The translations under genes were made by a program, and so were the position numbers. DNA of 32,919 bases from Prototheca cutis (Eukaryota; Chlorophyta; Trebouxiophyceae; Chlorellales; Chlorellaceae): the NCBI GenBank assembly GCA_002897115.2, contig BCIH01000002.1, positions 1,880,398 through 1,913,316 of the forward strand, written 5' to 3'. Position 1 is the first letter of the stretch. Each line of letters starts with the position of its first letter. The notes under the pieces were generated by a model. That model saw only the letters and a list, made by a program, of their open reading frames with translations, did not search any database and was not told the DNA's origin. This document shows positions 18,849 through 29,634 of this stretch, piece by piece.

Positions 18849-19490
18849 TCTCTTTCCTCGGGGGGACGTGCTGCTTCGGGAATGGGACCGCGTCGAGCCA
18901 GCCATATCACATATCGCTGCTGCTGCAGGACCTTGTAGTGATCACTTGCTACATGTACTCAATGGAGATGTAATTCCTATGCTCATGAATGGAATGCTCG
19001 TCTCTGTTCCTTTTTATCAGTGGGTCCATGGACAGCTTTGTTATGGATCCCTGCACGTCTCGGGTCAGTTCTGTCTGAGGCGCCCACCAGCCTCCTGTAA
19101 CGTTCCTGTCAATCCTCCTTAATTGATGTAGTTGTTGGTTTGCTTCGATTCATGGCTGGTGTGTTTGTGGGGCAGCAGTTGAAGGGCGATGGCCAAGGAA
19201 ATGAGGGGCTGGTCGATGAGATGAGGAACGTCCCGCACAAAGTCAGTCGGCACGCATGCCATTCATGGCATGGCACGCAGCATCATGCGGTCAGGCCCGA
19301 TCCCCGCAATCGTTGTCGTGCATGTGACATGCAATATGCAGCTCGAGTTTTGCCGCATTTAATTCCCTCGAGAGCACTGAGCTGGCCGACCGGCAGGCCG
19401 ACGGCGCTGCTGCAGAGCAGGGCGAGGCAAGGCAAGGCCCGCGCCGCTCCTGCATTACACGCCACAAGTCCTCACACCCAGTTTCGTATC
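18849..19490. other. Intergenic stretch with forward TGTAA signals
   Basis: It holds the UBE2J 3' UTR and the PUS1 promoter/5' UTR. Forward TGTAA occurs near 18970 (about 120 bases after the UBE2J stop) and again near 19096. Both fit chlorophyte poly(A) signals. An ORF open in frame with PUS1 extends up to about 19140, but it lacks conserved content. Confidence 0.45.
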
Positions 19491-21665
19491 ATGGCGGACG
19501 TTGGCGGCGAGCCTGCTGGCACCGACTCGGCCGGACAGCAGCCGGTGCTCGACGTGGCGGCTGGGACGGCCGTGCCTGAGACTTCTTCAGCTCCAACCAG
19601 CCAGACCGAGGGCACGGCTGCTGAGGCCCTGGGCGGCACGAAGGCACCTGTGAGTGTTATTGAGGCCGCCACCACCACACAAGGTGCTGCTGCTGATGCC
19701 CCTGTGGGCACACCAAACGCTGCGCCGGCGTGCCTGCCCAGTCTGGGCGTCCCCACCCCCGCAAGCAACCCAAAGAAGAAGAGGAAAGTGGCGATGATCA
19801 TGGCCTATGTGGGCCACGGCTACTCGGGCATGCAGCGCAACCCCGGAGTCAAAACGATCGAGGACGATCTGTTCCGGGCCATCCATGCCGCCGGCGGCAT
19901 CTCCGAGGCCAACGCCGACGAAGCCGGCTACTCCAAGATCCACTGGATGCGTGCTGCGCGAACGGACAAGGGGGTCAGTGCCGTGGGCCAGGTCGTCAGT
20001 CTGCGTATGGTCCTAGAAGACCCGGAAATCCAAGCCAAGATCAATGCTCAACTGCCCAGCCAGGTAGGGATTTGGGTCTCTGATGGTGGTAGTTGATTGT
20101 TTGACGATGGTTCCTGCTGCACTTTCCAGCCCGTTGAGCACAGATGACTCTAACTTCCCCCCCATCCAATATCATTATCCTGGGTGCAGATCCGTGTGTT
20201 TGGGTTTGGGCGTGCGACACACGGCTTTGATGCTCGCAAGCACTGCGACAAGCGGCGGTACGAGTACATCCTCCCCGCCTGGGCATTTGACCCCGCCCTT
20301 GTCCCCGAGTCCAGCCTGCTCGCTGGGGACACCGCCCCGGCTGCGGGGCCGGCGGCAGATGCAATTGCAGACGAGGCAGCTGCTGCCCCGGCTGCGGATG
20401 ATGCTGTCGCTGCTACTGGGGACAATGACGAGTCATCCTCGGCCAAGCCCACTGCCACAGATGAGTCAACACAAACGGAGACAAATCCGGGCTTGGAAGA
20501 AAGAGACACCGGCGTCAGTGAACCAGCAGCAGCGGCTGGCGCCGGCCAGGACAACGACGGCAACACCAACGGAGATGACGAGGAGGACGAGGAGGAGCCT
20601 TGTGTCCCAATCGACCCAGAGGCGGCGGCGGAGCTCCAGGCAAAGCTGAGCAGTGCAGAGACAGGCTTTGTGTTTGACGACACGTGCACGGACCGGATGA
20701 GCGACATCTTGAAGGCGTTCCAGGGCACGCACAACTTTCATAATTTCACCGTCGGCACGGCAGTGAATGCGCCCAATGCACGGCGGTACATCCTTTCCTT
20801 CAAGTGCCACGGCACCTTTGCCATTGACGGCCAGCCCTGGGTGCGGCTGGTGGTCATCGGTCAGTCATTCATGCTGCACCAGATTCGCAAGATGGTGGGC
20901 CTGGCCATGGCCGTGTACCGTGGCGCCGCGCCGGAAGATGCCATTCCCATGGCCCTCAAAGCCCGCATCAGTACGCTTTTAGCTTTTTTGTGATGGCATC
21001 GTGCTGGACTTGTCCTTACACAAGAATCATAAACCCCCCCTCCCTCCACACACACACACACAACAAATGACAATACTCGCACAGGCCTCAACGTGCCCAT
21101 GGCGCCCGATCTTGGCCTCTTTCTGGACGAGTGCTACTATGACGCGTATAATGCGCAGTTTGGCAAGCTGCATGGCGAAATCCACCTGTCCGATTTCCAG
21201 GAACAGGTCGACGCCTTCAAGGTGTGTGTTTTGCGGCGGGATGACAGTGGTGCTTTGTGCGGGGGAGGTCATTGTTTGAACCCGGTTCATGCGACAACCC
21301 GCTGACTCCAAATGCGAAACACATCAAAAACAATCCAGGAGGCGGAGCTGTACCCACACATTGCGGCGCGGGATGCGAAGGAAAGCGTGAATGCAGGGTG
21401 GTTCCAGACGCTGTCGGACAAGTGCTACCGGTTCAGGGCCTGGCGCAAGGCGGCACAGAGCAGCACGCCACTCCACCGGTCACGCGGCCAGCGCCCCGGC
21501 GGCGCACCCGGCGGGCAGAAGCGCAGCTGGTCCGCCGCGCCCGCTGGCGGCCCCAAGCGTACGAGGTTTGGTCGGCCCAAGCCCGAGTCCAAGGGAGGTG
21601 GGAGGGCCGGGCAAAGGAAGCCCGACCCCGTCGCCGCGGCAAGGGCAGCTGAATACTCTGACTAA
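19491..21665 (+). CDS. PUS1: tRNA pseudouridine synthase, PUS1/TruA family
   Basis: Four exons (19491-20063, 20190-20970, 21085-21221, 21339-21665) join in phase to about 604 residues. After an Ala/Thr-rich roughly 90-residue leader there is a nuclear localisation signal, PKKKRKV (19770-19790). TruA-type motifs follow: AMIMAYVGHGYSGMQRNPG, then the catalytic Asp in RAARTDKGVSAVGQVVSLRM, FGRATHGFDARKHCDKRRYE, and the C-terminal half FQGTHNFHNFT, VRLVVIGQSFMLHQIRKMVG and LNVPMAPDLGLFLDECYYD. The enzyme isomerises uridine to pseudouridine in tRNAs (classically positions 27/28 and 34/36) and in some mRNAs and snRNA. An acidic Ala/Asp/Glu-rich insert of roughly 115 residues (about 20320-20620) separates the two halves. 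The basic Gly-rich tail (RFGRPKPESKGGGRAGQRK) may bind RNA. It is convergent with the methyltransferase gene, leaving 180 bases between stops. Confidence 0.93.
21045..21063 (+). repeat. Short CA microsatellite in PUS1 intron 2
   Basis: A cacacacacacacaca tract preceded by C-rich sequence lies about 20 bases before the acceptor of exon 3. Confidence 0.7.
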
Positions 21666-21845
21666 GCAAATTGGATGACGAATGGTGATTATGTAGCGTG
21701 ACGACATTTTCAAGCTGCTGAGGTGGCCCAAGCAGCAGGCACGGAATCACCCTTCTTGGTCTTCATACGATGTCCATTCTCTCTGTCACATTGAAACTCT
21801 CAGGCAAGAAAAAGTGGAATCCCATGCATGAAACCCTAAACTAGA
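21666..21845. other. Short convergent 3' region
   Basis: 180 bases lie between the stops of PUS1 (forward) and the methyltransferase (reverse). Neither strand shows a TGTAA here, so transcripts may end within the opposite gene's 3' UTR or use another signal. Confidence 0.35.
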
Positions 21846-23306
21846 TCATAACTGAAGGGCAATGCGGTGCAGGACAATCCGGGACCGGGCGGTTTCCAGG
21901 GCTTGCAGCTGGTGCCATCGGATGCCGGGGCATTGGCTTGCAGGAAGCTCTTCTCCCCGCAGGCAGGGACGAGCCTGAAGTGCGGCAAGGAACCGCGCCA
22001 GCGTCTCTGGGTTTCTCCTTGTTGTGGCGATCAAAACGTAGGGAGGCGTCCTGGGGAAACTTGGGCTTGCACTGGATTGCGGAGTCTCTGTTGTAACGGC
22101 CCCTGTCGCTCGGTCAAGCAGCATGGATACCGTAGTCAGCAGGGGGTCGATGGCACTCGGGTCATACAACAGGTCTGAACCGAGGACGATGTCTGGGTCA
22201 AATGCCGGCATCAGCTCTGCCTCCTGGCCCCACGTCAGCACTGCCGTGCTGACTACGGAGGGATCAATGCCATTCAATGCCAGGTTTGCCCGGCAGTTGT
22301 CCACAGTCTGCGCCGAGCCATCGGTACACAGCGCACAAGTTACGCCGGCCCGGGCCAGTGCCACGCCCACGATGCCTGCGCCGCACCCAAGCTCCAAGCA
22401 CCTTGTTCCTGTGCATGTGTGGGCAGGTGAGTGGCAAGACAGTTTTTGGGGGAAGGAGGGGGGAAAGTTGCCTTTCCCCAGACGACAACTCGCCCGCTCA
22501 CACATGCACCCACCTCGGAACAGGTCTGTATTGTTGAGTACATACTCCGACAGCCAAAATCCTGCCTCCCACTCGTGGCAGCCTGTGCTGCCACACAGCA
22601 TGTCATGGGACAGCTGCAGCATCAGGAAACCCGATTCTTGTTGTACCGACGCTGCAGCACCACAAGCCTCGTCCTCGTGCTCGTGTGTGCAGGGGGTTGT
22701 CGGACCATATGTCCACAACTTCTGGCACCATCCGGGAGGCAGGTCATCGCCCTCCTCCTTGGCCTGGGCGGTTTGCCATTCCTCGAATGCGCTGGCCAGG
22801 GCATCCGAGAGCCCAGATCCAGAGCGCTCCCCGGACTTTGCCAGTGCAGTAGTCAGCCGCCTGACAGATTGCACTTTGTGAGAGGTAAGGGATTTTTAAG
22901 AACGATGTCCACCAGATGCCAACATGTGGCTGCTGATGGGTCGACTCCAAGTTCTTGGAGAATGCCCAGGCAACAGTACCAGCAGCTCCGCAGAAGGACG
23001 GCAGTCACCATCACCCACCTCACACATCGCAAGCCCATCCCTTCAACTCCCGTTATACAACAGCAAAATGAAAAGCATTCTGCCCCCCCCCCCCCCCCAA
23101 AAAAAAAAACACCTGTGGTACTCGATATCTCGAACATTCTTGCGATGGCGTGGGCAATCCAGGAGGTGGTGGACGGCCCACTCCTGCTGAGCAGACGTCA
23201 GCTCTCCTCCTCCCAGCTCAATGAGACCGGCGACGATGTCCCTCACGGGGGCGAGTTGCCTGTACAGGCATACCAACCTCCAATTTGCCTCGTCGGTGCC
23301 CGCCAT
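21846..23306 (-). CDS. Protein-lysine methyltransferase, EEF2KMT/FAM86-like
   Basis: The last exon, 22408-21846, joins in phase to an exon ending at 22514. That exon starts near 22874 or slightly downstream. The first exon is probably 23306-23113 (MAGTDEANWRLVCLYRQLAP ... LTSAQQEWAVHHLLDCP). An exon around 22985-22910 (CCLGILQELGVDPSAATCWH) is likely but its borders are unclear. The seven-beta-strand methyltransferase core is plain: SAM-binding RCLELGCGAGIVGVALARAG, then DGSAQTVDNCRANLALNGID, DPDIVLGSDLLYDPSAIDPL and VLIATTRRNPETLARFLAAL. The ATTRRNPET pattern and the upstream YVLNNTDLFRG segment favour the eEF2-lysine methyltransferase/FAM86 branch of the METTL21 group, which trimethylates elongation factor 2. 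Substrate assignment is by family resemblance only. An intron at about 23080-23112 has a C-run/A-run. Confidence 0.82.
23083..23110 (+). repeat. C-run / A-run in a methyltransferase intron
   Basis: About 17 C then about 11 A on the plus strand, immediately downstream (in transcript sense) of the 23113 splice donor. The reverse-strand transcript reads GT followed by T-run and G-run. Confidence 0.85.
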
Positions 23307-24234
23307 GACTGGAACGGCACTCAGACGAACACCATGTCGTGCCTAGGCTCAAAGCTTTGTTCTCCCAAGCAAGCGGGCACTTATCGCCGCGTCCATGAAG
23401 AACGATGATGAAAACGTGATGTGCTTGATGTTTTAATGCACATGGCTTTTGAATAGTTTACTGCATCCCGTGCAAAAGGTCGCGATTGAGGTGTGTCGAA
23501 CCACCGACTGTCACGGCACAGGCTGGACGATGTGGCGGCCGCCGCCCATCCGAGTGCTTTGCTCTGCCAGGTCTCAAACCGGGGCAAGGACAGGACAACA
23601 GAGACCATACATGCACATTGAGATGCAATTCAGTGTAATTCTCGAATTGCGGCATGTGCACCTTCTTGGGCACTGGTTCGAGCTGACGATGTATTGGGGC
23701 TGAATTGGCGCGCAATCACTTCACGTTGGTTGCATGGCCCCCATGCACATGGTGCGCTGATGAATCGAACGCCCTAAACACCATATCTTAATGCTGAGTG
23801 CAGGTCCATGCTGTTGAACAACCATGTCAACTGCTAGGGGCGGTGAATGCTGTTGCTGGCATGTGCATGCCTGAACCGATGCTCATTGCAAAGGGCGGAC
23901 ACAAGCAACACTTCTATTCAGAAGGGTGCTTGAAAGATTTGAGATGCAGGACTTTCACCATCAAAATGGTTCTGAGGCATGGGGATCACACTCTTCGTGG
24001 GACTGGGTGCTGAGGTCGGATTACTACCAAGTCGTCGAGATCCACCGAGGCCGAGCGAGCCAATGGGGCCATTCGAGTACTCGGAGCACGTTACAGCACC
24101 CGGAGCGCAACTGTCGCCAGATTATTGTAGCACTAGTGTTTGGATTAATTGCAGTGGGGTCCGCCCGTAGAGAGCAGTTCCGTGCGGCGAGGCCTTGGTG
24201 AATCGCGGCGAGGGGGTCCCGACAAGAGAGCACA
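23307..24234. other. Divergent intergenic region with no recognised gene
   Basis: About 930 bases lie between the starts of the methyltransferase (reverse) and NDUFA13 (forward). Both promoters should lie at its ends. ORFs of up to about 90 codons show no motifs, and no repeat or RNA gene was identified. Confidence 0.45.
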
Positions 24235-25095
24235 ATGACGGAGTTCCTGCGGCGCGGTAGCCCGGGGATGAAGGTGAGGGGCTTGTATCGAGAGTATGTG
24301 GATGCCGTGTTTGTGCGAAGGGCTCCAGGGGCAGGGATGAGGGAGGCCCCTGGTGCCCCGGGCATTGCGGGCGAGGTGCGCCGTGGTCACTGTCTCCCGC
24401 GTGGTCCACCTCCCCGTGCAGTCCATCAAGGACATGCCGATTGTCCAGGATGGTCCTCCACCCGGTGGGTTCCCGGCGGTCAGGTATGCGCGCCGGCTGC
24501 CCAACTCTGGACCCGGGGGTGTCACCCTGTTCGGCATCGCGGCAGCCGTCATGGCCTACGGCATGTACCGGGTCGGCCAGGGCAACCACGTGCGGCGCCA
24601 GGAGCGGGACGAGAAGCTCGCCAGCCGCCTGGCCCTGGTGCCCTTCCTCCAGGCAGAGGAGGACCGGCGGTGCGTCAGGGAAAAGGGCCTTTGCGGGTTT
24701 GGGTGGGCGGCCTGGCGATGGGACCTTGAGACGGCCTCAGCACTGCCTGCTGTGCCATAAACACTGTCACAATTGTTGATTATTGACCTATATGGCCCTG
24801 CAAATCCATGCCACAGGTGGCTCAAGGCCAACTCTGACTTTATCGGAGCCCAGGATAAGATCATGAAGAACGTGAGTGGTAGTGGTCGGGGACAGGTGTT
24901 TGTGTGTGGAGGGGGCTTTTGACAATGCAGCCACTGGACAGCGGCACAGCTGTCGCTGAGCCAGTGGCCGAAACGCTCGTACCATGTCTTCCTCCCTTTG
25001 CCCTGCAGCACCCTGGCTTCAAGGCTGGCGAGAGCGTGTACAAGACGCGGTGGATGCCGCCGGCGCGGCCGTTTGGCATGTGGGGCGAGCTCTGA
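24235..25095 (+). CDS. NDUFA13: Mitochondrial complex I subunit NDUFA13 / GRIM-19 (B16.6)
   Basis: Four exons (24235-24273, 24422-24669, 24817-24871, 25009-25095) join in phase to 142 residues, the normal family length. Key parts are IKDMPIVQDGPPPGGFPAVR with YARRLPNSGPGG. The single membrane helix is VTLFGIAAAVMAYGMYRVGQ. A charged helix follows (NHVRRQERDEKLASRLALVP, LQAEEDRRWLKANSDF). The C-terminus is GESVYKTRWMPPARPFGMWG. It is an accessory subunit of NADH:ubiquinone oxidoreductase in the inner mitochondrial membrane. The splice phases and the ATG just before TEFLRRGSPGMK fix the start. A TGTAA at about 25175 lies 80 bases after the stop. It is convergent with the VIP1 gene. Confidence 0.95.
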
Positions 25096-25173
25096 TTGGC
25101 CAGAGGCCCTCTGCGCTCTGGCTGGCAGCGCGGGTACTCTCTGTCAGTTCCCTTGTGAACATGTCGTAGAATT

Positions 25174-25178
25174 GCTGT
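25174..25178 (+). promoter_or_regulatory. TGTAA polyadenylation signal for NDUFA13
   Basis: Forward TGTAA in ttgctgtaacaac lies about 80 bases after the NDUFA13 stop. Distance and strand fit a chlorophyte poly(A) signal. The position is accurate to within a base or two. Confidence 0.5.
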
Positions 25179-25327
25179 AACAACAGGCAAACTGGGGAGG
25201 AAAGGATGCTTGGAAACAATCAATTCTGACACTTGGCTTTTGGGGGACGTCCTCCCCCAAGCAAGCCCATCCATCCAAGCCATGCATCCAAGCCATTTGG
25301 GGGGGTGGGCATTCAAAATGTGGCCCT

Positions 25328-26077
25328 TTACATCCAGTAGTCCAGCTCCGATGTCTGAGAGTTGAGCTCGTTGCCCCGCATGGAGTAGGGTTCCTATGGA
25401 TGAGGGGAACAGGTGGTGTTAATTAGAGACACAGCAGCCGGTGTTGGCGTTCGTCATCTTGTGCGTTGAGCGTGTCCCCGCGGTTCAAAGCCCGGTCCCC
25501 AAGTCTCAAGCCACCACCGAGCCGCCGCTCACCGACTGACGCTTGAAGGGCTTGGCATAGGGCTTGAGCATGGACTCGAGGTGCGTCAGTGTCACTCCAG
25601 CCTTTTCACCGTCAAATGCCTCTGCAGGAGTTGGATGACACCAGGGTTTGATTCCGTTGGGACAGTTTTGAACCAAGGGACACAGCCCACGACACCCCGC
25701 CGACCCTCTCATCCAGGGCCTCCTGCGTGCCTTGCTTGTGCACGGGCACGCGCGGCTTGACGGGGAGGGTGTGGTTTTGCTGGACGGGCACCACCTCCAC
25801 AGGGTTGTGCGCAGCGCCGGGCGAAAACAGGATCTCCACCCGGAACCTTCTCGGGTCACTCAGCGGTCGTCTGGGAAGGACGTTTGGGTGGTGCGGGGGG
25901 ATAGGGGCTAAGGAAGAAGAGAGCAAGGTGTCCGCAAGGGGCATCGTCCAATCCATTGCCTGTCCCCGCTCAGACACCCACCCAGTGCCACTGTGCAGGA
26001 GGAAATTCCAGCCAGATCACAATCCTCCCCGACCATGCCACCCCAAGCAACCCTTCCAATCCCCTCCTCCCAACAAC

Positions 26078-26108
<31 letters not shown>

Positions 26109-29100
26109 CTGGAAATAATAAAAATCCAACGTACGACTTGTTTTCAAACATGCGGAAGACCCAGTGGGTCATGTAGTCCAGCTCCCTCGTCTGCTCCAGC
26201 ACATGCCTGCCCTCCTCCGACAGCAGGCTCCCCGAAAACTCACTGCCCCCTGCTCGTTCATTGTTGGGGTGGGGTCAGATTGGGCCGCTGCAGCCTGCCG
26301 CAATTCATGCCGACAACCGCCCCGCCTGCTCATCCCCGCACCATTGGTGGGCGCGGCAAAGCGCAGCACGTTCATCAGCGCGTGCATGTGGGACTCGGAG
26401 GTAAAGTAGATGCGCGTGCGGACGTGCCGCAGCGGCGAGTTGATGTCCTGCGAGGCGGTTGTTGGCAGCAGAAAGAACTGTCAAGAATGCTTCTGGACTT
26501 GGGTGCTGGAGTGCGTTATGACGGGCGGGGGGTTGTGCCACCCGGACGGCAGTGAGCACCCAAGCCGCCGCACCGTTGCGTAGGAGGGGCACAGCCTGTG
26601 CAGGGTACGATCATCGTGCTCGTCCTCGGCCTCCGCATCTGTGGTCAAGGCAATTGTAACGTAGGACATTTAGAGTGGTGTCTTGTCCTTGAGGGACACT
26701 GCCACAGCCGACACAGCCCAACACCCCACCCTCCATTCACAATCAGCCAGCATAGGCAGAACAATTCCAAGCTGCTACCACCGGCCATGCCTGGGGCGGG
26801 TGGACTGCCGCCCTGGGGCTCCGGCTCGCCGCCTTGAGGCACCTCGTACTCGAGAGAGTCACCAGCCCCAAGCTGCATCATCATGAAAAGGAGGGTGTTT
26901 GACACATACAAGAGCAGTGGGAACATTCATCAATCGATTGACACCCTGAACTCGACATGCACTGGGCCGGCGCCCGCGAAGATGATGCCTCCGATACACA
27001 AGATGGTTCCACAGGAGCGGTGGCGCTTCCCACCTTCCCCCTCCCCTCCTCAACGCACATGTCCGGCGGTGGCCATGCTTTCCTCCCGCATAAAGGCCAT
27101 GTCCGCGATGAGTTTGCCCAGCAGCTGCAGGGAGTTGTTCGCAGGTGAGTGAAAGGTGATGATGGACAGCACCAGCTTCCAGACAATTGCGCGTGTGACG
27201 CGGCGGACCCAACAGACTGCTGGCGGGCTCAATGATGCAGGCAGGTAGCACGACCACCCTTCTCACCTGTGAGCAGATGGCCGTCGAGATGCGGAGACGG
27301 CCCTGGGGATCGATGCCATACTCGTTGGGAATGACAGCATCCGCAAGTGGCTTGGCCAGCTGTGGGGTGGGAGTGCGATGGCCGCAGGGTTTGGGGAGTG
27401 CACACCCATGTGGCGCTGCTGGGCCGCCATTCCCCAAAACATGACCGCCGGCTGCCTAGTATTGTGTGGGGCGGCAGCCGCATGCAGTGCATCACATCAC
27501 AGCAACAATCAACGTGCCTGGTAGATTTCGGCGATGCGCGGGCCCATGAAGGTGGCGTTGTGGATGCAGTCGAACTTGGACGCGTCGTAGATGTCTGGCA
27601 CCTTTGAAATGTCAAACTGTGACTTCTTTTCGCTGTAGAAGGCCTTGGCCAGCTTGCGCCAGCGGTCGTACAGCAGCAGCCGCCGCTCCCCCCCGCACGG
27701 CTTGTCGTCCTACGGGACTTGTTGTGTATTTCTGAGTTGCATCGAGCAACCAATAGCGTGCAAAGGGTTCAAACAAATAAATGACAACACCTCGCCGCAC
27801 CGCAAACGTCAGGTCGTTGGGGTCCTGGTTCAGCACCGAGTAGACAGGGCTGTCTTGCTCACTCAGTGGCGTCTTCTCCTCCATGCAGCGCTTGGCCATC
27901 TCTTGCACCAGATCCTGTGTTATGAGTGGCTGGCTCATGCTGCTAGAGTGCTGGCTTTTTGCGGGAGTGATGCATTGCAGGGAGTGATGCAGGTGTGCAT
28001 GAGTACAATGGCGACCAGCTGTTGACCCTGCCCATTGTCATTGCCATTTCCATCACAGCCATCAGCAACCCCAGTCGACGTACCCTGAGCAGTGTGTGCA
28101 TTTTCTTCAGCATCTCCAGGGGCTCTGTCGGCATGGGGAAGATACGGGGCCGGCCCTCAAAGTTGGAGCTGCCTTCCTCCGGCATCGACATCTCCGCGGC
28201 CGCTGCAGCAGGAGTTGGTTGATTGGTGGTTGGGCCTCGCTCCGTTGTTGCAATGGTGTGCTGCCACCAGCAATGCCCACCAGTCAACCAGCACAGAAAG
28301 AAAGCGTCACCAACAGCCATGCCCGTCCACTCACGTGGCAGACCCTCAATGTCCAGGGCACTGGCGGCGGCCCGAATGGTGTTGGCGCTGGCTGAGGCGT
28401 TCCGAGCCAGCATGGCTCTTCCATGCAGGCTGCCCTCGGAACTGCTGCCGCCCTTGTCCCGCAGCGACTGGAGTAAGTGGCGAGTTTTGGAGCGAATGCA
28501 TGCTGTGTCTGCTGCAGGTGATCTGTTGTGCACATGCCAACAGTCTGCACAGACCCCACTTAAGACACCAAAAAACTACTTGAACCCCCCCCCCCCCAAA
28601 AAACAACAACAACACACACACACAAAAAACACATACGAACCTCTGCAGCGGCGGCTGTTGAGGGAGGCGGAGTACCCGCGTTGGGTTTGGGGGACATCGG
28701 TGGGGATACCAGGGGTGTGGTGGCATGTGGCTGGGCACACAGACTCTTCCCTGTGGTCACGTCGAGCGTCATCTGGGCATAGAGTTCGGCCTTGGCATGC
28801 TGGATGTCCTCCGAGGCGCCCTTGCCGTAGGCGTCCAGCATGCCGGTGTCCTTGGTGACCAGGCTGACGAGGATGGGGGTCAGGGCCGACCCCTCCAGGT
28901 CCAGCAGGCCCTTGGTGAACGCCGCAGCCGAGCACTGCACGCGGCCCTCGTCGCTCGAATAAATCTTGAGGTCGTGGCGGTACGTGGAGTGCAGGCGCAG
29001 CAGCCCTCCGCCAGCAGGGCCGTGCTGTGGGTACATGATGTTGCGGAACAGGGAACCCAGAGCCTCGGCCTGGGCACGCCCCGCGTGTGTCAGCACCCCC

Positions 29101-29593
29101 CCGTGCTTGAGGATCAGCAGGGCCTCGGCGGGCGCGGGACGCCCATCCCCGGGCTCGGAGATGCCCCAGCGCAGCGGCTTGAGCTGGACCTTGCGATTGA
29201 TCCCGGAAAACTGGCCGCCCGCCTCCAGAATCGTCTTGACGATCCGGAACTTTTCACGGTGTTCTTCCTCCTGCGCAAAGGCAGCTTCTTCCTCGGGCGT
29301 CGCCGCGTCCCCTGGCTTTTCCGTTGGGTGCGCGTCCAGCTCGGCCAACAGGCTCCGCACCACGTCCAGCAGCTCTTGCAGCTCGTTCGGGCTCTGGAAT
29401 ATCATCGTCGTGACCATTGGAAGCAGGGGGAATGAGTGACAGTGGTGAGGCTGGTGTTTCCGTGGAGCTGTTGCTCTAGGGGCTCTCGCCAGGGCTGTCA
29501 TACAGGATCCCCCCGCCAGTCATCACCTTGAGCTTGGCTTGCTTGCCCTTGGCATCCAGGTACTTGTGGCACAGCGCCAACAGCTCCGGCTGC

Positions 29594-29634
<41 letters not shown>

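Noticed and set aside
19140..19490. N-terminal extension of PUS1 upstream of 19491
   Set aside because: The frame is open but has no conserved content, while the ATG at 19491 gives a normal start shortly before the NLS.
19770..19790. Viral or vector origin of the PKKKRKV motif
   Set aside because: The motif is embedded in a continuous PUS1 reading frame with native neighbours and is short enough to arise independently.
26078..26108. CRISPR-like or regulatory repeat array
   Set aside because: It is a plain ATCA microsatellite with no spacers.
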